Shown here piece after piece: positions 17,138-26,097 of a stretch of 64,000 nt of DNA; the first letter of the stretch is position 1; each line of letters starts with the position of its first letter. Source of the DNA: Pelomonas asaccharophilus_A. Lineage in GTDB: Bacteria > Pseudomonadota > Gammaproteobacteria > Burkholderiales > Burkholderiaceae_C. The stretch is from the NCBI RefSeq assembly GCF_031458115.1, contig NZ_JAVDXV010000009.1, positions 124,001 to 188,000 of the forward strand, given 5' to 3'. Below the pieces are notes generated by a model. It made no database searches and was not told the origin of the DNA. It saw nothing but the letters and a program-made list of their open reading frames with translations. The position numbers and the translations under genes are program-made.

Positions 17138-18406
17138 GTGAGCCTGCCCAACAAGTTATCCCTTTTCGTGTCCTGCGCCGGTGGCGTCGAACCCCTGCTG
17201 GAGGATGAGCTGAAACGCTTCCTGCCGCCCGGCGTGCGCAGCAAGGTAGAAGCCCTGCGCGGCGGCTGTGGCGTGCTCGGCACCGCCGAAGACGTGCTGC
17301 GCATCAACCTCGAAAGCCGGCTCGCGCAGCGCGTGCTGGTCGAGCTGATCGAAGGCCCCTACCGCCATGAGGAAGACCTGTACTCGCTGGCCCGCCGCGT
17401 CGACTGGCGCGACTGGATCACGCCGCGACACACCATACGCGTGGACACCGTCGCGCAACGCTCGCCGCTGAAGAGCCTGAACTTCACGACGTTGCGCATC
17501 AAGGATGCGATCTGCGACCAGCTGCGCGAGCACACCGGCGAGCGCCCCAGCGTGGACACGCATTCGCCCGACCTGCCCGTGCTGCTGCACGTGGGCCCCG
17601 AGCGCGCGGCGATCTACGTCGACACCTCCGGCGAGCCGCTGTTCAAGCGCGGCTGGCGCGTCGACAAGGGCGATGCGCCGCTGAAGGAGACGCTGGCCGC
17701 CGCGATGCTGGCCGCCGCCGGCTGGCGCGGTGACAGCGCGCTGCACGATCCCTGCTGCGGCTCCGGCACCATCCCTATCGAGGCCGCGTTGATCGCCTGC
17801 GACTCGGCGCCGGGCCTGCTGCGCCGCTTCGCATTCGAGCGCCAGCTGCCGTTCTCCACGCCTGCGCTGAAAGCCACATGGGGCGAGATGGCGCAGGCGG
17901 CGCGCGCGCGCATACGCCCGCCGGCCGTGCCCATCTACGCCAGCGACGTGGCCTTCCGCATGGTCGACTTCGCACGCCGCAACGCCGAGCGCGCGGGCGT
18001 CGCGCAGTACATCCAGTTCAACGGCGGCGACGCGCTGGAGCGCCCGGCCCCCAAGCTGCCCGACGGCATGGCCGGCAGCATCGTCATGAACCCGCCGTAC
18101 GGCGAGCGCATCGAGGTGCGCGGCAAGGCGGCGATGACGCGCGATGCTGGCGGCTCGGAAGAGCGCGATGGTGGCGACGATTTCTTCCCGCGCCTGGCCG
18201 CGCACTGGAAGCGCCAGTACACCGAGAACCCCGCCGGCTGGACTGCCTGGATGCTGAGCCCCGACATGAAGCTGCCCAGCAAGATGCGGCTGAAGGAAGC
18301 CCGCCGCGTGCCGATGTGGAACGGCCCCATCGAGTGCCGGCTGTTCCGCTTCGACCTCATCAAGGGCTCGGCCCGCAAGCCCGAGACCGCGGCGGATGCG
18401 CCGTGA
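17138..18406 (+). CDS. THUMP-domain N2-guanine/N6-adenine RNA methyltransferase, RlmL/YcbY-N type
   Basis: A class I S-adenosylmethionine-dependent methyltransferase of about 422 residues. The N-terminal ferredoxin-like plus THUMP region (LSLFVSCAGGVEPLLEDEL ... RINLESRLAQRVLVEL) is followed by the Rossmann domain (LHDPCCGSGTIPIEAALIA) and the catalytic NPPYGER motif. Relatives methylate 23S rRNA (RlmL, m2G2445). The start is uncertain: GTG 17138 puts the THUMP region near the N-terminus, while TTG 17096 would add 14 residues, and neither has a clear ribosome binding site. The 3' end overlaps the next gene by 11 nt. Confidence 0.9.
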   Translation: MSLPNKLSLFVSCAGGVEPLLEDELKRFLPPGVRSKVEALRGGCGVLGTAEDVLRINLESRLAQRVLVELIEGPYRHEEDLYSLARRVDWRDWITPRHTIRVDTVAQRSPLKSLNFTTLRIKDAICDQLREHTGERPSVDTHSPDLPVLLHVGPERAAIYVDTSGEPLFKRGWRVDKGDAPLKETLAAAMLAAAGWRGDSALHDPCCGSGTIPIEAALIACDSAPGLLRRFAFERQLPFSTPALKATWGEMAQAARARIRPPAVPIYASDVAFRMVDFARRNAERAGVAQYIQFNGGDALERPAPKLPDGMAGSIVMNPPYGERIEVRGKAAMTRDAGGSEERDGGDDFFPRLAAHWKRQYTENPAGWTAWMLSPDMKLPSKMRLKEARRVPMWNGPIECRLFRFDLIKGSARKPETAADAP

Positions 18407-18908
18407 GCTGATGGCGGCCGCGCTGGCGCTGCTGTTGTGCGGCGCGGCGCAGGCGCAGTCCTCCTGCACGCTGGTGTTCGGCCAGGGCCGCAACGCCCCG
18501 GAGCCGGGCGGCCCGGACTGGGACGCGCTGAACGAGCGCTTCAACACCGCGATGGCCGACACGCTGCAAGCCCAGGGCCGGCGCGTGGTGCCCATGACGG
18601 CGCCTGCCGTGCAGGTCGATCCGCAGGCCGCCGGCATCGCGTTGCTGCGTGAGGCCGACCGGCTGGGCTGCGCCACGCTGGCCGAGACCGCCGTGTTTGC
18701 CGACGAGCAGGAGCAGCTGGTGCTGCGGCTGCGCGTCTACCCGCTGCTGCCGCAGCTCGGCGACGGCGGCGCCATCGTGGGCCTGCGCATCGGCACACCG
18801 CTGTTCGTCACGCAGCGCGAGGCCGCGCGCGCGGCGCTCACGCGGCTGAAGCCGGAACTCATCGCGGCGCAGATGGCGGCGGAGTACCTGCGGCACGACC
18901 AGCGCTGA
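18396..18908 (+). CDS. Exported protein of unknown function
   Basis: A 170-residue protein with a signal peptide (ELMAAALALLLCGAAQAQ) and a mature domain of about 150 residues with two cysteines (SSCTLVFG, RLGCATLAE). I do not recognise the family. The start lies inside the 3' end of the upstream methyltransferase gene, suggesting co-transcription. Its 3' end overlaps the convergent MFS gene by 50 nt. Confidence 0.72.
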   Translation: MRRELMAAALALLLCGAAQAQSSCTLVFGQGRNAPEPGGPDWDALNERFNTAMADTLQAQGRRVVPMTAPAVQVDPQAAGIALLREADRLGCATLAETAVFADEQEQLVLRLRVYPLLPQLGDGGAIVGLRIGTPLFVTQREAARAALTRLKPELIAAQMAAEYLRHDQR

Positions 18909-20043
18909 GCCACAGCAGCGCCGCCGCGCACAGCGCGATGGGCAGCAGGCTGGCCCAGTTCATCCACTGCCAGCCACCGGTCGTCACCAGCGCGCCGGAC
19001 GAGAACGACGTGACGGTCATCGTCGCGTAGACGCCCGTGTCCATCAGCCCCTGCGCGCGCGTCTTCTCCTCGGGCCGGTAGGCCTGCGTGAACAGCGTCG
19101 TGCCGCCGATGTAGAGGAAGTTCCAGCCTATGCCCAGCAGCAGCAGCGCGCCGGTGAAATGCGCCAGGTCCTGGCCCGCCAGCGCGAAGGCCACGCAACC
19201 CACGTTCAACAACACGCCGGCCCACATGACCGGCACCACGCCCACGCGCTTGATCAGCGGCCCCGTGAAGAAGCTGGGCACGAACATGCCCAGCACATGC
19301 AGCTGCAGCACCAGGCCCGCATCACTGAACGGCAGGCCGCACTGGCCCATCGCGATGGGGGTCGCGGCCATCAGCAGGTTCATGACGCCGTAACCCAGCG
19401 CACTCGCGGCCATCGCGACGAGGAAGATGGGCTGTCGCAAAAGCTCCGCCGTGCCGCGGCCGCCATCGCCCGGCTTGGGCTGCACCAGCGCCGGAAAGTC
19501 GATCAGCGAGATCAGCACCAGCCCCGCCAGCGCGACGAAGATCAACAGCAGGTAGGCGCCAGCGAACGGCGCGACCAGCAGGTCCTTGCTCTCGCGCGCC
19601 AGCAGCGGGCCGATGATCGCGCCCAGGCAGCCGGCGCCCAGCACCCAGGAGATGGCCGACTCGCGCTTCTCGGGCGCGACCAGCTCGGTCGCCGCGAAGC
19701 GGTACAGCGCCGCGTTGGCCGTGTAGTAGCCGGCAATCAGCGTCGCGCTGACAACGCCCCAGAAGCTGTGCTGCAGCACGCTCCACAGCGCCATCGTGCA
19801 GCTGAACGCCGCCACCAGCAGCCCGATCTGGAAGCCCCGCCGGCGCCCGAAACGCAGCTGGTGGCGGCCCACCATGCGCGCCATCAGCGCCCCGCCGCCC
19901 ACATAGGCGCAAATGGGCAGCGTGGCCATCCACGGCTGCGGCGCCAGCGCCAGCCCCACCAGGCCGTTGATGGCCATGAAGCAGATGTTGTTGGTCAGGA
20001 ACAGGCCCTGGGCCAGGACCAGCAGCGCGAGCTTGCGGTTCAA
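18859..20043 (-). CDS. Major facilitator superfamily transporter
   Basis: A 394-residue inner-membrane carrier with about twelve hydrophobic helices and the MFS pattern of arginine-rich loops (MARMVGRHQLRFGRRRG, GPLLARESKD). Substrate unknown; the pattern resembles drug/metabolite exporters of the DHA type. The best start is a TTG at 20041-20043 overlapping the rsmE stop as TTGA; in-frame sequence upstream belongs to rsmE read in another frame. Translation coupled to rsmE is likely. Confidence 0.85.
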   Translation of the reverse strand: MNRKLALLVLAQGLFLTNNICFMAINGLVGLALAPQPWMATLPICAYVGGGALMARMVGRHQLRFGRRRGFQIGLLVAAFSCTMALWSVLQHSFWGVVSATLIAGYYTANAALYRFAATELVAPEKRESAISWVLGAGCLGAIIGPLLARESKDLLVAPFAGAYLLLIFVALAGLVLISLIDFPALVQPKPGDGGRGTAELLRQPIFLVAMAASALGYGVMNLLMAATPIAMGQCGLPFSDAGLVLQLHVLGMFVPSFFTGPLIKRVGVVPVMWAGVLLNVGCVAFALAGQDLAHFTGALLLLGIGWNFLYIGGTTLFTQAYRPEEKTRAQGLMDTGVYATMTVTSFSSGALVTTGGWQWMNWASLLPIALCAAALLWLSAGRAAGTPPPSAPR

Positions 20044-20753
20044 GACAGCGCCAGCCAGGAAAGAACCGCCAGCGGGGCCGTGTCGGCGCGCAGGATGCGC
20101 GGGCCCAGCGAAACGGCCGCGAAGCCGCGTGCGCGCGCGGCGTCTTCCTCGGCATCGCTGAGGCCACCTTCGGAACCGCTGAGGAACAGCGCCCGCTGCT
20201 GCGCGAAGGCCGCCAGCGGCTGCGCGGCGCGCGGGCTCAGCAGGCCGCGCCATTCGTCATCACCCGCCGGCGGCAGCGCGGCCAGCCAGGCGGACAGCGG
20301 CATCACCGGTGCGATGTGTGTGGGCACCGTGCGCCCGCTCTGCTCGGCCGCGGCAATCGCCACGCCCTGCCAGTGCGCGCGCTTCTTGTCGGCCCGCTCG
20401 CCGGCCAGGCGCAGCACGGACCGCTCGGCCACCAACGGCTGCAAGGCCGCGGCGCCCAGTTCGGTCGCCTTCTCGACGAGAAAGTCCATGCGGTCGTTGG
20501 CCGGCATGACGACGGCCAGCGTGATGGCGCGCGCCAGTTCGCGCTGCGGCTGGGTGGGCTCAAGCAGGCGAACGCGCACCTCGCTGCGGCCCATGGCCGT
20601 GACCTCGGCCTGCCATTCCGGGCCGCTGCCGTCGAACAACGTCAGCGCGTCGCCGGGTTGCAGGCGCAGCACCTGCACATGGCGGGCGGCGCCGGGCGGC
20701 AGCGCGAGTTCGCCGGGAGCGGCGAGTGGGGTGTCGACGAAGAAGCGGGGCAA
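20040..20753 (-). CDS. rsmE: 16S rRNA (uracil(1498)-N(3))-methyltransferase
   Basis: A SPOUT-class methyltransferase of 237 residues modifying U1498 of 16S rRNA. The N-terminal PUA-like domain (MPRFFVDTPLAAPGELALPP ... AARHVQVLRLQPGDALTLFDG) is followed by the trefoil-knot domain. The knot motifs are visible: KATELGAAALQPLVAERSV, GSEGGLSDAE and SLGPRILRADTAPL. It is upstream of, and overlaps, the MFS gene. Confidence 0.96.
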   Translation of the reverse strand: MPRFFVDTPLAAPGELALPPGAARHVQVLRLQPGDALTLFDGSGPEWQAEVTAMGRSEVRVRLLEPTQPQRELARAITLAVVMPANDRMDFLVEKATELGAAALQPLVAERSVLRLAGERADKKRAHWQGVAIAAAEQSGRTVPTHIAPVMPLSAWLAALPPAGDDEWRGLLSPRAAQPLAAFAQQRALFLSGSEGGLSDAEEDAARARGFAAVSLGPRILRADTAPLAVLSWLALS

Positions 20754-20793
20754 GGTGCGGACGGCGGCGGGTGTGGCCCGCCAGTGTCCCAGA

Positions 20794-21321
20794 TCAGCGC
20801 AATCCCAGCGCCTGGCGTACGGCGGAAGCGGCGTCCTCGCCCTTGGCCTTCTGCACGCGCTCGACCAGTTGCAGTGCCAAAGCCTGCAAGGCGCTCAGGC
20901 TGTCGGCCTTCTCGACCTCCAGCGCGAAGGCATAGCCCTTGAACGTGCCCAGCAGCCGCGGCGCCTCGCCGCTCAGATAGGTGTACAGCGCCGCGCGGTC
21001 CAGCAGCAGCGAGCCGCCGGCCGGCGATTGCGCGACCGACGCCGCAGGCGCTGAGGCGACCGGTGCCGCCACGGGCACAGGCGCCGGTGCGGCCACCGGC
21101 TGCGGCGAGCCGCCGGCACCCTGCGGCGCGATCAGCCCATGCTGTCGCAGCGCCTCCAGGTCCGCCTGGGTCGCCCCCGCCACCAGGCGCAGCCATTCGC
21201 CAGCGGGCTTGGTGGCGTCCAGCACCAGCAGCAGATTGCGCGCCGCGCGCGACAGCGGCAGGGCGCGCGCGCGGATCTCGGCGCGGCCGGCGTCGGTCTT
21301 GGAATGCAGCAGTTCGAGCAC
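20794..21321 (-). CDS. Conserved-looking hypothetical protein with Pro/Ala-rich linker
   Basis: A 175-residue protein. The N-terminal domain (LELLHSKTDAGRAEIRAR ... RNLLLVLDATKPAGEWLRL) is linked by a long Ala/Pro/Val-rich segment (residues about 72-105) to a helical C-terminal domain (ADSLSALQALALQLVERVQ). No signal peptide. The start is a GTG with no clear ribosome binding site; an in-frame stop lies a little upstream. I do not recognise a function. Confidence 0.65.
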   Translation of the reverse strand: MLELLHSKTDAGRAEIRARALPLSRAARNLLLVLDATKPAGEWLRLVAGATQADLEALRQHGLIAPQGAGGSPQPVAAPAPVPVAAPVASAPAASVAQSPAGGSLLLDRAALYTYLSGEAPRLLGTFKGYAFALEVEKADSLSALQALALQLVERVQKAKGEDAASAVRQALGLR

Positions 21322-21339
21322 GGTGTCGGTAGTGGTGCC

Positions 21340-21358
21340 CAGGCGGGATCACCGCCTG
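21340..21358 (-). terminator. Short hairpin after fadD
   Basis: CAGGCGG (21340-21346) and CCGCCTG (21352-21358) pair around a five-base loop in the gap between the fadD stop and the next minus-strand gene. No T tract, so it could also be a leader hairpin of the downstream gene. Confidence 0.3.
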
Positions 21359-21382
21359 CGCGTTGCGACTGGGGACCAGGCC

Positions 21383-23056
21383 TCAGGCCTTGTCCCGCAG
21401 TTCCCGGCGCAGGATCTTGCCCACGGGCGTCTTGGGCAGGTCGGTGCGGAACTCGACGATCTTGGGCCGTTTGTAGCCGGTCAGGTTGGCTTCGCAATAG
21501 GCCCGCACGTCGGCCTCGCTGAGATTCGGGTCTTTCTTCACGATGACGACCTTCACCGCCTCGCCTGCCTTGGCATCCGCCACGCCCACGGCCGCGCATT
21601 CCAGCACGCCGGGCATCTGCGTCAGCACGTCTTCGACCTCGTTGGGATACACGTTGAAACCGCTGACCAGGATCATGTCCTTCTTGCGGTCGACGATCTT
21701 GAAGTAACCCTTTTCATCCACGGTGCCGATGTCGCCGCTGCGGAAGAAACCGTCGGCCGTCATGACCTTGGCCGTCTCGTCGGGGCGCTGCCAGTAGCCG
21801 GCCATGACCTGCGGGCCCTTGATCGCGATCTCGCCCGGCTGGCCCGCGGGCACTTCGTTCCCGTCGTCGTCCAGCAGCTTCAGCTCGGTCAGCGGCAGCG
21901 GCAGGCCGATGGTGCCGGTGTAGGCCTGGCTGTCGGTCGGGTTGCAGGTGGCGGTCGGCGAGGTCTCGGACAGGCCGTAGCCCTCCACGATGGGGCATCC
22001 TGTCTTCTCGAGCCACAGCTTGGCCGTGGCCTGCAGCACGGCCATGCCACCGCCCACGGAGATGACCAGCTTGCTCCAGTCCACCGAGTTGAACTCGGGG
22101 TGGTTGGCCATCGCCATGAACAGCGTATTGACGGCCGGGAAGCTGTGGAAGCGATGTCCCTTCAGCTCCTTGAACATGGCCGGCAGATCGCGCGGATTCG
22201 GGATCAGCACATTGGCGCCGCCAATGTGCATGGACAGCATCATGTTCGCGTTGAAACCGAAGATGTGATACAGCGGCAGCGCGCAGATGGTGACGACCTG
22301 CTCACCGGCCGGCACCTTCTTCAACGCCGGCTGGTACCAGGCCTCGTTCTGCAGGATGTTGGCCACCAGGTTGCGGTGCAGCAGCACCGCGCCCTTGGAC
22401 ACGCCGGTGGTGCCGCCGGTGTACTGCAGCACGGCGATGTCTTCAGGGCCCAGCTGGGGCTTCTTGTAGCTCTTGCCGCGACCCTGGGCTAACGCGTCGT
22501 TGAAGCGCACCGCGCCGGGCAGCTCGAAGGCCGGCACCATCTTGCGCACGTTGCGCACGACGTAGTTGACGATGCTGCCCTTCAGCAGGCCCAGCATGTC
22601 GCCCATCGCGGCGAGGATGATGTGCTTGGTGGGCACGCTGCGGATGACCTGCTGCAGCACCGAGGCGAAGTTCTCGATGATGATGATGGCCTTGGCGCCG
22701 GAGTCCTTGAGCTGGTGCTCCAGCTCGCGCGGCGTGTACAGCGGGTTCACGTTGACGACCACATAGCCGGCCCGCAGCACGGCGGCCACGGCGACCGGGT
22801 ACTGGAACAGGTTGGGCATCATGATGGCGACGCGGTCACCCTTCTCCAGCCCCAGTCCCTGCAGATAGGCCGCCAGCGCGCGCGACGCCTCATCGACCTG
22901 GGCAAAGCTGATGCTCTTGCCCATCATCAGATAGGCGGGCTTGTCGCCGTGCTTCTTGAAGCCGGTGTCGAGCAGGTCGACCAGGCTGGGATACAGGGAC
23001 GTGTTGACGTCGCTCGGCACTGCGGCCGGGTATTGCTTCAGCCAGATCGGCTCCAT
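21383..23056 (-). CDS. fadD: Long-chain fatty acid--CoA ligase
   Basis: An ANL-superfamily adenylate-forming enzyme of 557 residues that activates fatty acids to acyl-CoA with ATP, feeding beta-oxidation. Motifs seen: P-loop YTGGTTGVSKGAVLLHRN, VEGYGLSETSP, the linker region GDIGTVDEKGYFKIVDRKKD and the C-terminal catalytic lysine region LPKTPVGKILRREL. AAAGGAGA lies just upstream of the ATG. Stand-alone gene between pntB and the hypothetical gene. Confidence 0.96.
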   Translation of the reverse strand: MEPIWLKQYPAAVPSDVNTSLYPSLVDLLDTGFKKHGDKPAYLMMGKSISFAQVDEASRALAAYLQGLGLEKGDRVAIMMPNLFQYPVAVAAVLRAGYVVVNVNPLYTPRELEHQLKDSGAKAIIIIENFASVLQQVIRSVPTKHIILAAMGDMLGLLKGSIVNYVVRNVRKMVPAFELPGAVRFNDALAQGRGKSYKKPQLGPEDIAVLQYTGGTTGVSKGAVLLHRNLVANILQNEAWYQPALKKVPAGEQVVTICALPLYHIFGFNANMMLSMHIGGANVLIPNPRDLPAMFKELKGHRFHSFPAVNTLFMAMANHPEFNSVDWSKLVISVGGGMAVLQATAKLWLEKTGCPIVEGYGLSETSPTATCNPTDSQAYTGTIGLPLPLTELKLLDDDGNEVPAGQPGEIAIKGPQVMAGYWQRPDETAKVMTADGFFRSGDIGTVDEKGYFKIVDRKKDMILVSGFNVYPNEVEDVLTQMPGVLECAAVGVADAKAGEAVKVVIVKKDPNLSEADVRAYCEANLTGYKRPKIVEFRTDLPKTPVGKILRRELRDKA

Positions 23057-23129
23057 GCCATGTCTCCTTTTGTTGGCGCCGATTCTGACCGATGGCTGAC
23101 AACGCCCCGATCAGGGGATTCGATAGCGG

Positions 23130-23147
23130 CTAGAGGCGCGCCTCTAG
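23130..23147. terminator. Perfect 18-bp palindrome just downstream of pntB
   Basis: CTAGAGGCGCGCCTCTAG is fully self-complementary and lies 2 nt after the pntB stop. A second small dyad (CCCC/GGGG around GATCA) sits near 23106-23118. Together they could terminate the pnt operon, though neither is followed by T residues. A protein-binding site is the alternative. Confidence 0.4.
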
Positions 23148-23149
23148 GT

Positions 23150-24574
23150 TCACTCCACCGCCTTCAGCATGTCCTCGACAACCTTCTTCGCATCGCCGAA
23201 CACCATCATGGTCTTGTCCATGTAGAACAGCTCGTTGTCCAGGCCCGCGTAGCCGGCGGCCATGGAGCGCTTGTTGACGATGATGGTCTTGGCCTTGTAG
23301 GCCTCCAGGATGGGCATGCCGTAGATGGGGCTGCCCTTCACGTGCGCGGCGGGGTTCACGACGTCGTTGGCGCCCAGGATGATGGCCACGTCGGCCTGAC
23401 CGAACTCGGCGTTGATGTCCTCCATCTCGAACACCTGGTCGTAGGGCACCTCGGCCTCGGCCAGCAGCACGTTCATGTGGCCGGGCATGCGGCCGGCCAC
23501 CGGGTGGATGGCGTACTTCACCGTGACGCCCTTCTCGTGCAGCTTGTGCGCCAGCTCCTTCACCGCATGCTGGGCGCGCGCCACGGCCAGGCCGTAGCCC
23601 GGCACGATGATGACGCTCTCGGCGTTGCCCATGACGAAGGCCGCGTCGTCGGCGCTGCCGCTCTTCACGTTGCGCTGCTGCGCCGCGCCGCCGGTCGCCG
23701 CGGTGGCATCGCCGCCAAAGCCGCCCAGGATGACGCTGAAGAACGAGCGGTTCATCGCCTTGCACATGATGTAGCTCAGGATCGCGCCCGAGCTGCCCAC
23801 CAGCGAGCCGGCAATGATCAGCATGCTGTTGTTCAGCGAGAAGCCGATGCCCGCCGCCGCCCAGCCGGAGTAGCTGTTCAACATGGACACGACCACCGGC
23901 ATGTCGGCGCCGCCGATGGGGATGATCAGCGTCACGCCCAGCACGAAACCCAGCGCGACGACGATCCAGAAGTCCATCTGGCTCTGGCTGTGCCAGAAGC
24001 CGAACACGAAGAAGGCCGCCGCCAGGCCGAGCACCGCGTTCAGCGCATGCTGGCCCCTGAAGACCACCGGCGCGCCCTGGAACAGCCGGAACTTGCTGCC
24101 GCCAGACAGCTTGCCCCAGGCGATGACGGAGCCCGTGAACGTGACCGCGCCGATGAAGGCGCCCAGCGCCAGTTCGATGCGGTTGCCGCCCGGGATCTGG
24201 CCGCCCTTGGCCGTGATCTGGAAGGCCCAGGGCTCGTAGGCCGCGGCCGCCGCAATGGCCACGGCCGCCAGGCCGATCATGCTGTGGAAGAAGGCCACCA
24301 GCTCCGGCATCTTGGTCATCTCGACCGTCTTGGCCTTCCAGGCGCCAAAGCCGCCGCCGACGACCAGGCCCAGCAGCACCCAGCCCAGGCCGACGGCCGA
24401 ATCACCCGCCAGCTTGACGATGAGCGCGGCCGTCGTGAACGCCGCGATGGCCATGCCCACCATGCCGAACAGATTGCCGCGGATGGACGTGGTCGGGTGC
24501 GACAAGCCCTTCAGCGACTGGATGAAGCAGACGCTGGCGATGAGGTACAGCAGCGTGACGACATTCATGCTCAT
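23150..24574 (-). CDS. pntB: NAD(P) transhydrogenase subunit beta
   Basis: A 474-residue inner-membrane protein that couples proton entry to hydride transfer from NADH to NADP+. The N-terminal two thirds are about nine hydrophobic helices (VVTLLYLIASVCFIQSLKGLS, NLFGMVGMAIAAF). The C-terminal NADP(H)-binding domain III shows PGYGLAVARAQHAVKELA, HPVAGRMPGHMNVLLAEA and ANDVVNPAA. It overlaps the preceding pntA2 gene by 4 nt. Confidence 0.97.
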   Translation of the reverse strand: MSMNVVTLLYLIASVCFIQSLKGLSHPTTSIRGNLFGMVGMAIAAFTTAALIVKLAGDSAVGLGWVLLGLVVGGGFGAWKAKTVEMTKMPELVAFFHSMIGLAAVAIAAAAAYEPWAFQITAKGGQIPGGNRIELALGAFIGAVTFTGSVIAWGKLSGGSKFRLFQGAPVVFRGQHALNAVLGLAAAFFVFGFWHSQSQMDFWIVVALGFVLGVTLIIPIGGADMPVVVSMLNSYSGWAAAGIGFSLNNSMLIIAGSLVGSSGAILSYIMCKAMNRSFFSVILGGFGGDATAATGGAAQQRNVKSGSADDAAFVMGNAESVIIVPGYGLAVARAQHAVKELAHKLHEKGVTVKYAIHPVAGRMPGHMNVLLAEAEVPYDQVFEMEDINAEFGQADVAIILGANDVVNPAAHVKGSPIYGMPILEAYKAKTIIVNKRSMAAGYAGLDNELFYMDKTMMVFGDAKKVVEDMLKAVE

Positions 24575-24900
24575 GGCTTGGCCTCCGTCGTCGGCGCCTT
24601 CTTTTCCTTCTTCTTGAACATCTCCAGCATCCTTCGAGTCACGAGGAAGCCGCCAAAGATGTTCACCGCCGCCAGTGCGACGGCGACGACGCCCATGCCT
24701 TTGGCCAGCGGCGTCTCGGTCAGCGCCGCAGCCAGCATGGCGCCGACGATGACGATGGCCGAGATCGCGTTCGTCACGGCCATCAGCGGCGTGTGCAGCG
24801 CGGGTGTCACCGTCCAGACGACGTGGTAGCCCACGTAGATGGCCAGCACGAAGATGATGAGATTGATGATGGTGTTGTCGACCAGTTCCATGGTGCTCAA
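24571..24900 (-). CDS. pntAB: NAD(P) transhydrogenase subunit alpha part 2 (membrane part)
   Basis: A 109-residue membrane protein with three helices, corresponding to the C-terminal domain of the E. coli PntA chain (YHVVWTVTPALHTPLMAVTNAIS). In this three-gene form the alpha chain is split into a soluble and a membrane protein. It overlaps both neighbours by 4 nt, so the three subunits are translated from one coupled message. Confidence 0.96.
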   Translation of the reverse strand: MSTMELVDNTIINLIIFVLAIYVGYHVVWTVTPALHTPLMAVTNAISAIVIVGAMLAAALTETPLAKGMGVVAVALAAVNIFGGFLVTRRMLEMFKKKEKKAPTTEAKP

Positions 24901-26012
24901 GCCCTCGTCACTTGTCCGTCTTGGGTCACGCGGCAGGCCGCGACGATGTCGTCATCCAGTGGCACCTGGAACGTGCCCTCCTTCGAGATGACCAGCTTCA
25001 GGAAGTCCAGCACGTTGCGCGCGTACAGCGCCGACGCGTCGGCCGCCACCAGCGCCGGCAGGTTGGTCTCGCCCACCAGCGTCACGCCGTGCTTCACCAC
25101 CGTCTTGCCCGCCTCCGTCAATGGGCAGTTGCCACCGGCGGGCGCTGCAATGTCCACGATGACCGAACCCGGCTTCATGGCCTTGACCATGTCCTCGGTG
25201 ACCAGCACCGGCGCCGCGCGCCCCGGAATCAGCGCGGTCGTGATGACAACGTCGGCCAGCGCCACACGCTTGGCCACCTCCACCTTCTGCCGCTCCAGCC
25301 AGCTGGGCGGCATGGGCCGCGCATAGCCGCCCACGCCCTCGGCGGCTTCCTTCTCCTCGGCCGTCTCGTAGGGCACGTCGATGAACTTGCCGCCCAGCGA
25401 TTCAACCTGCTCCTTCACCGAGGGCCGCACATCGCTGGCCTCGATGACCGCGCCCAGCCGCTTGGCGGTCGCGATGGCCTGCAACCCCGCCACGCCCACG
25501 CCCAGGATGACCACGCGCGCCGCCTTCACGGTGCCGGCGGCCGTCATCAGCATCGGGAAGAAGCGCTGGTAGCGGTCGGCCGCGATCATCACGGCCTTGT
25601 AGCCGGCGATGTTGGCTTGGCTGGAGAGCACATCCATGCTCTGAGCCCGCGTCGTGCGCGGCGCGGCCTCCAGCGCGAAGCTGGTCAGCCCGGCCTGCGC
25701 CAGCGCGGACAGGCCGTCGCGATCGAACGGATTGAGCATGCCCACCAGCGCCGTTCCCGGCTTCATCAGCGCCAGTTCGTCGGCATCCGGCGCGCGCACC
25801 TTCAGCACCAATTCGCTGCCGAGCGCGGTGGCCTGGTCAACGATCTCGCAGCCCACCGCCTCGTAGGCGGCATCGGTGACGCTGGCCGCGACGCCGGCGC
25901 CACTCTCGATGCGTAGCACGTGGCCGGCTGCCTTCAGCTTCTTGGCCGTCTCGGGCGTGACGGCCACGCGGGTCTCTCCGGCCGCGCGCTCGCGCGGTAC
26001 GCCTATCTGCAT
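24897..26012 (-). CDS. pntAA: NAD(P) transhydrogenase subunit alpha part 1 (NAD-binding)
   Basis: A 371-residue soluble NAD(H)-binding domain I, related to alanine dehydrogenase. It has the N-terminal GVPRERAAGETRVAVTPET, the Rossmann motif VILGVGVAGLQAIATAKRLGA, the mobile-loop region (YARPMPPSWLERQK) and SVIVDIAAPAGGNCPLTEAG. Cytoplasmic, assembling on the membrane with the two downstream subunits. First gene of the pnt operon. Confidence 0.97.
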   Translation of the reverse strand: MQIGVPRERAAGETRVAVTPETAKKLKAAGHVLRIESGAGVAASVTDAAYEAVGCEIVDQATALGSELVLKVRAPDADELALMKPGTALVGMLNPFDRDGLSALAQAGLTSFALEAAPRTTRAQSMDVLSSQANIAGYKAVMIAADRYQRFFPMLMTAAGTVKAARVVILGVGVAGLQAIATAKRLGAVIEASDVRPSVKEQVESLGGKFIDVPYETAEEKEAAEGVGGYARPMPPSWLERQKVEVAKRVALADVVITTALIPGRAAPVLVTEDMVKAMKPGSVIVDIAAPAGGNCPLTEAGKTVVKHGVTLVGETNLPALVAADASALYARNVLDFLKLVISKEGTFQVPLDDDIVAACRVTQDGQVTRA

Positions 26013-26097
26013 GGAAGCTCCTTGCGGGGGCAGGGGTTGCGTGGCAGCTTACACAATGCGTGCCAGTGCCCCGTGCGGGATATCGAGAGGAAGTTCC

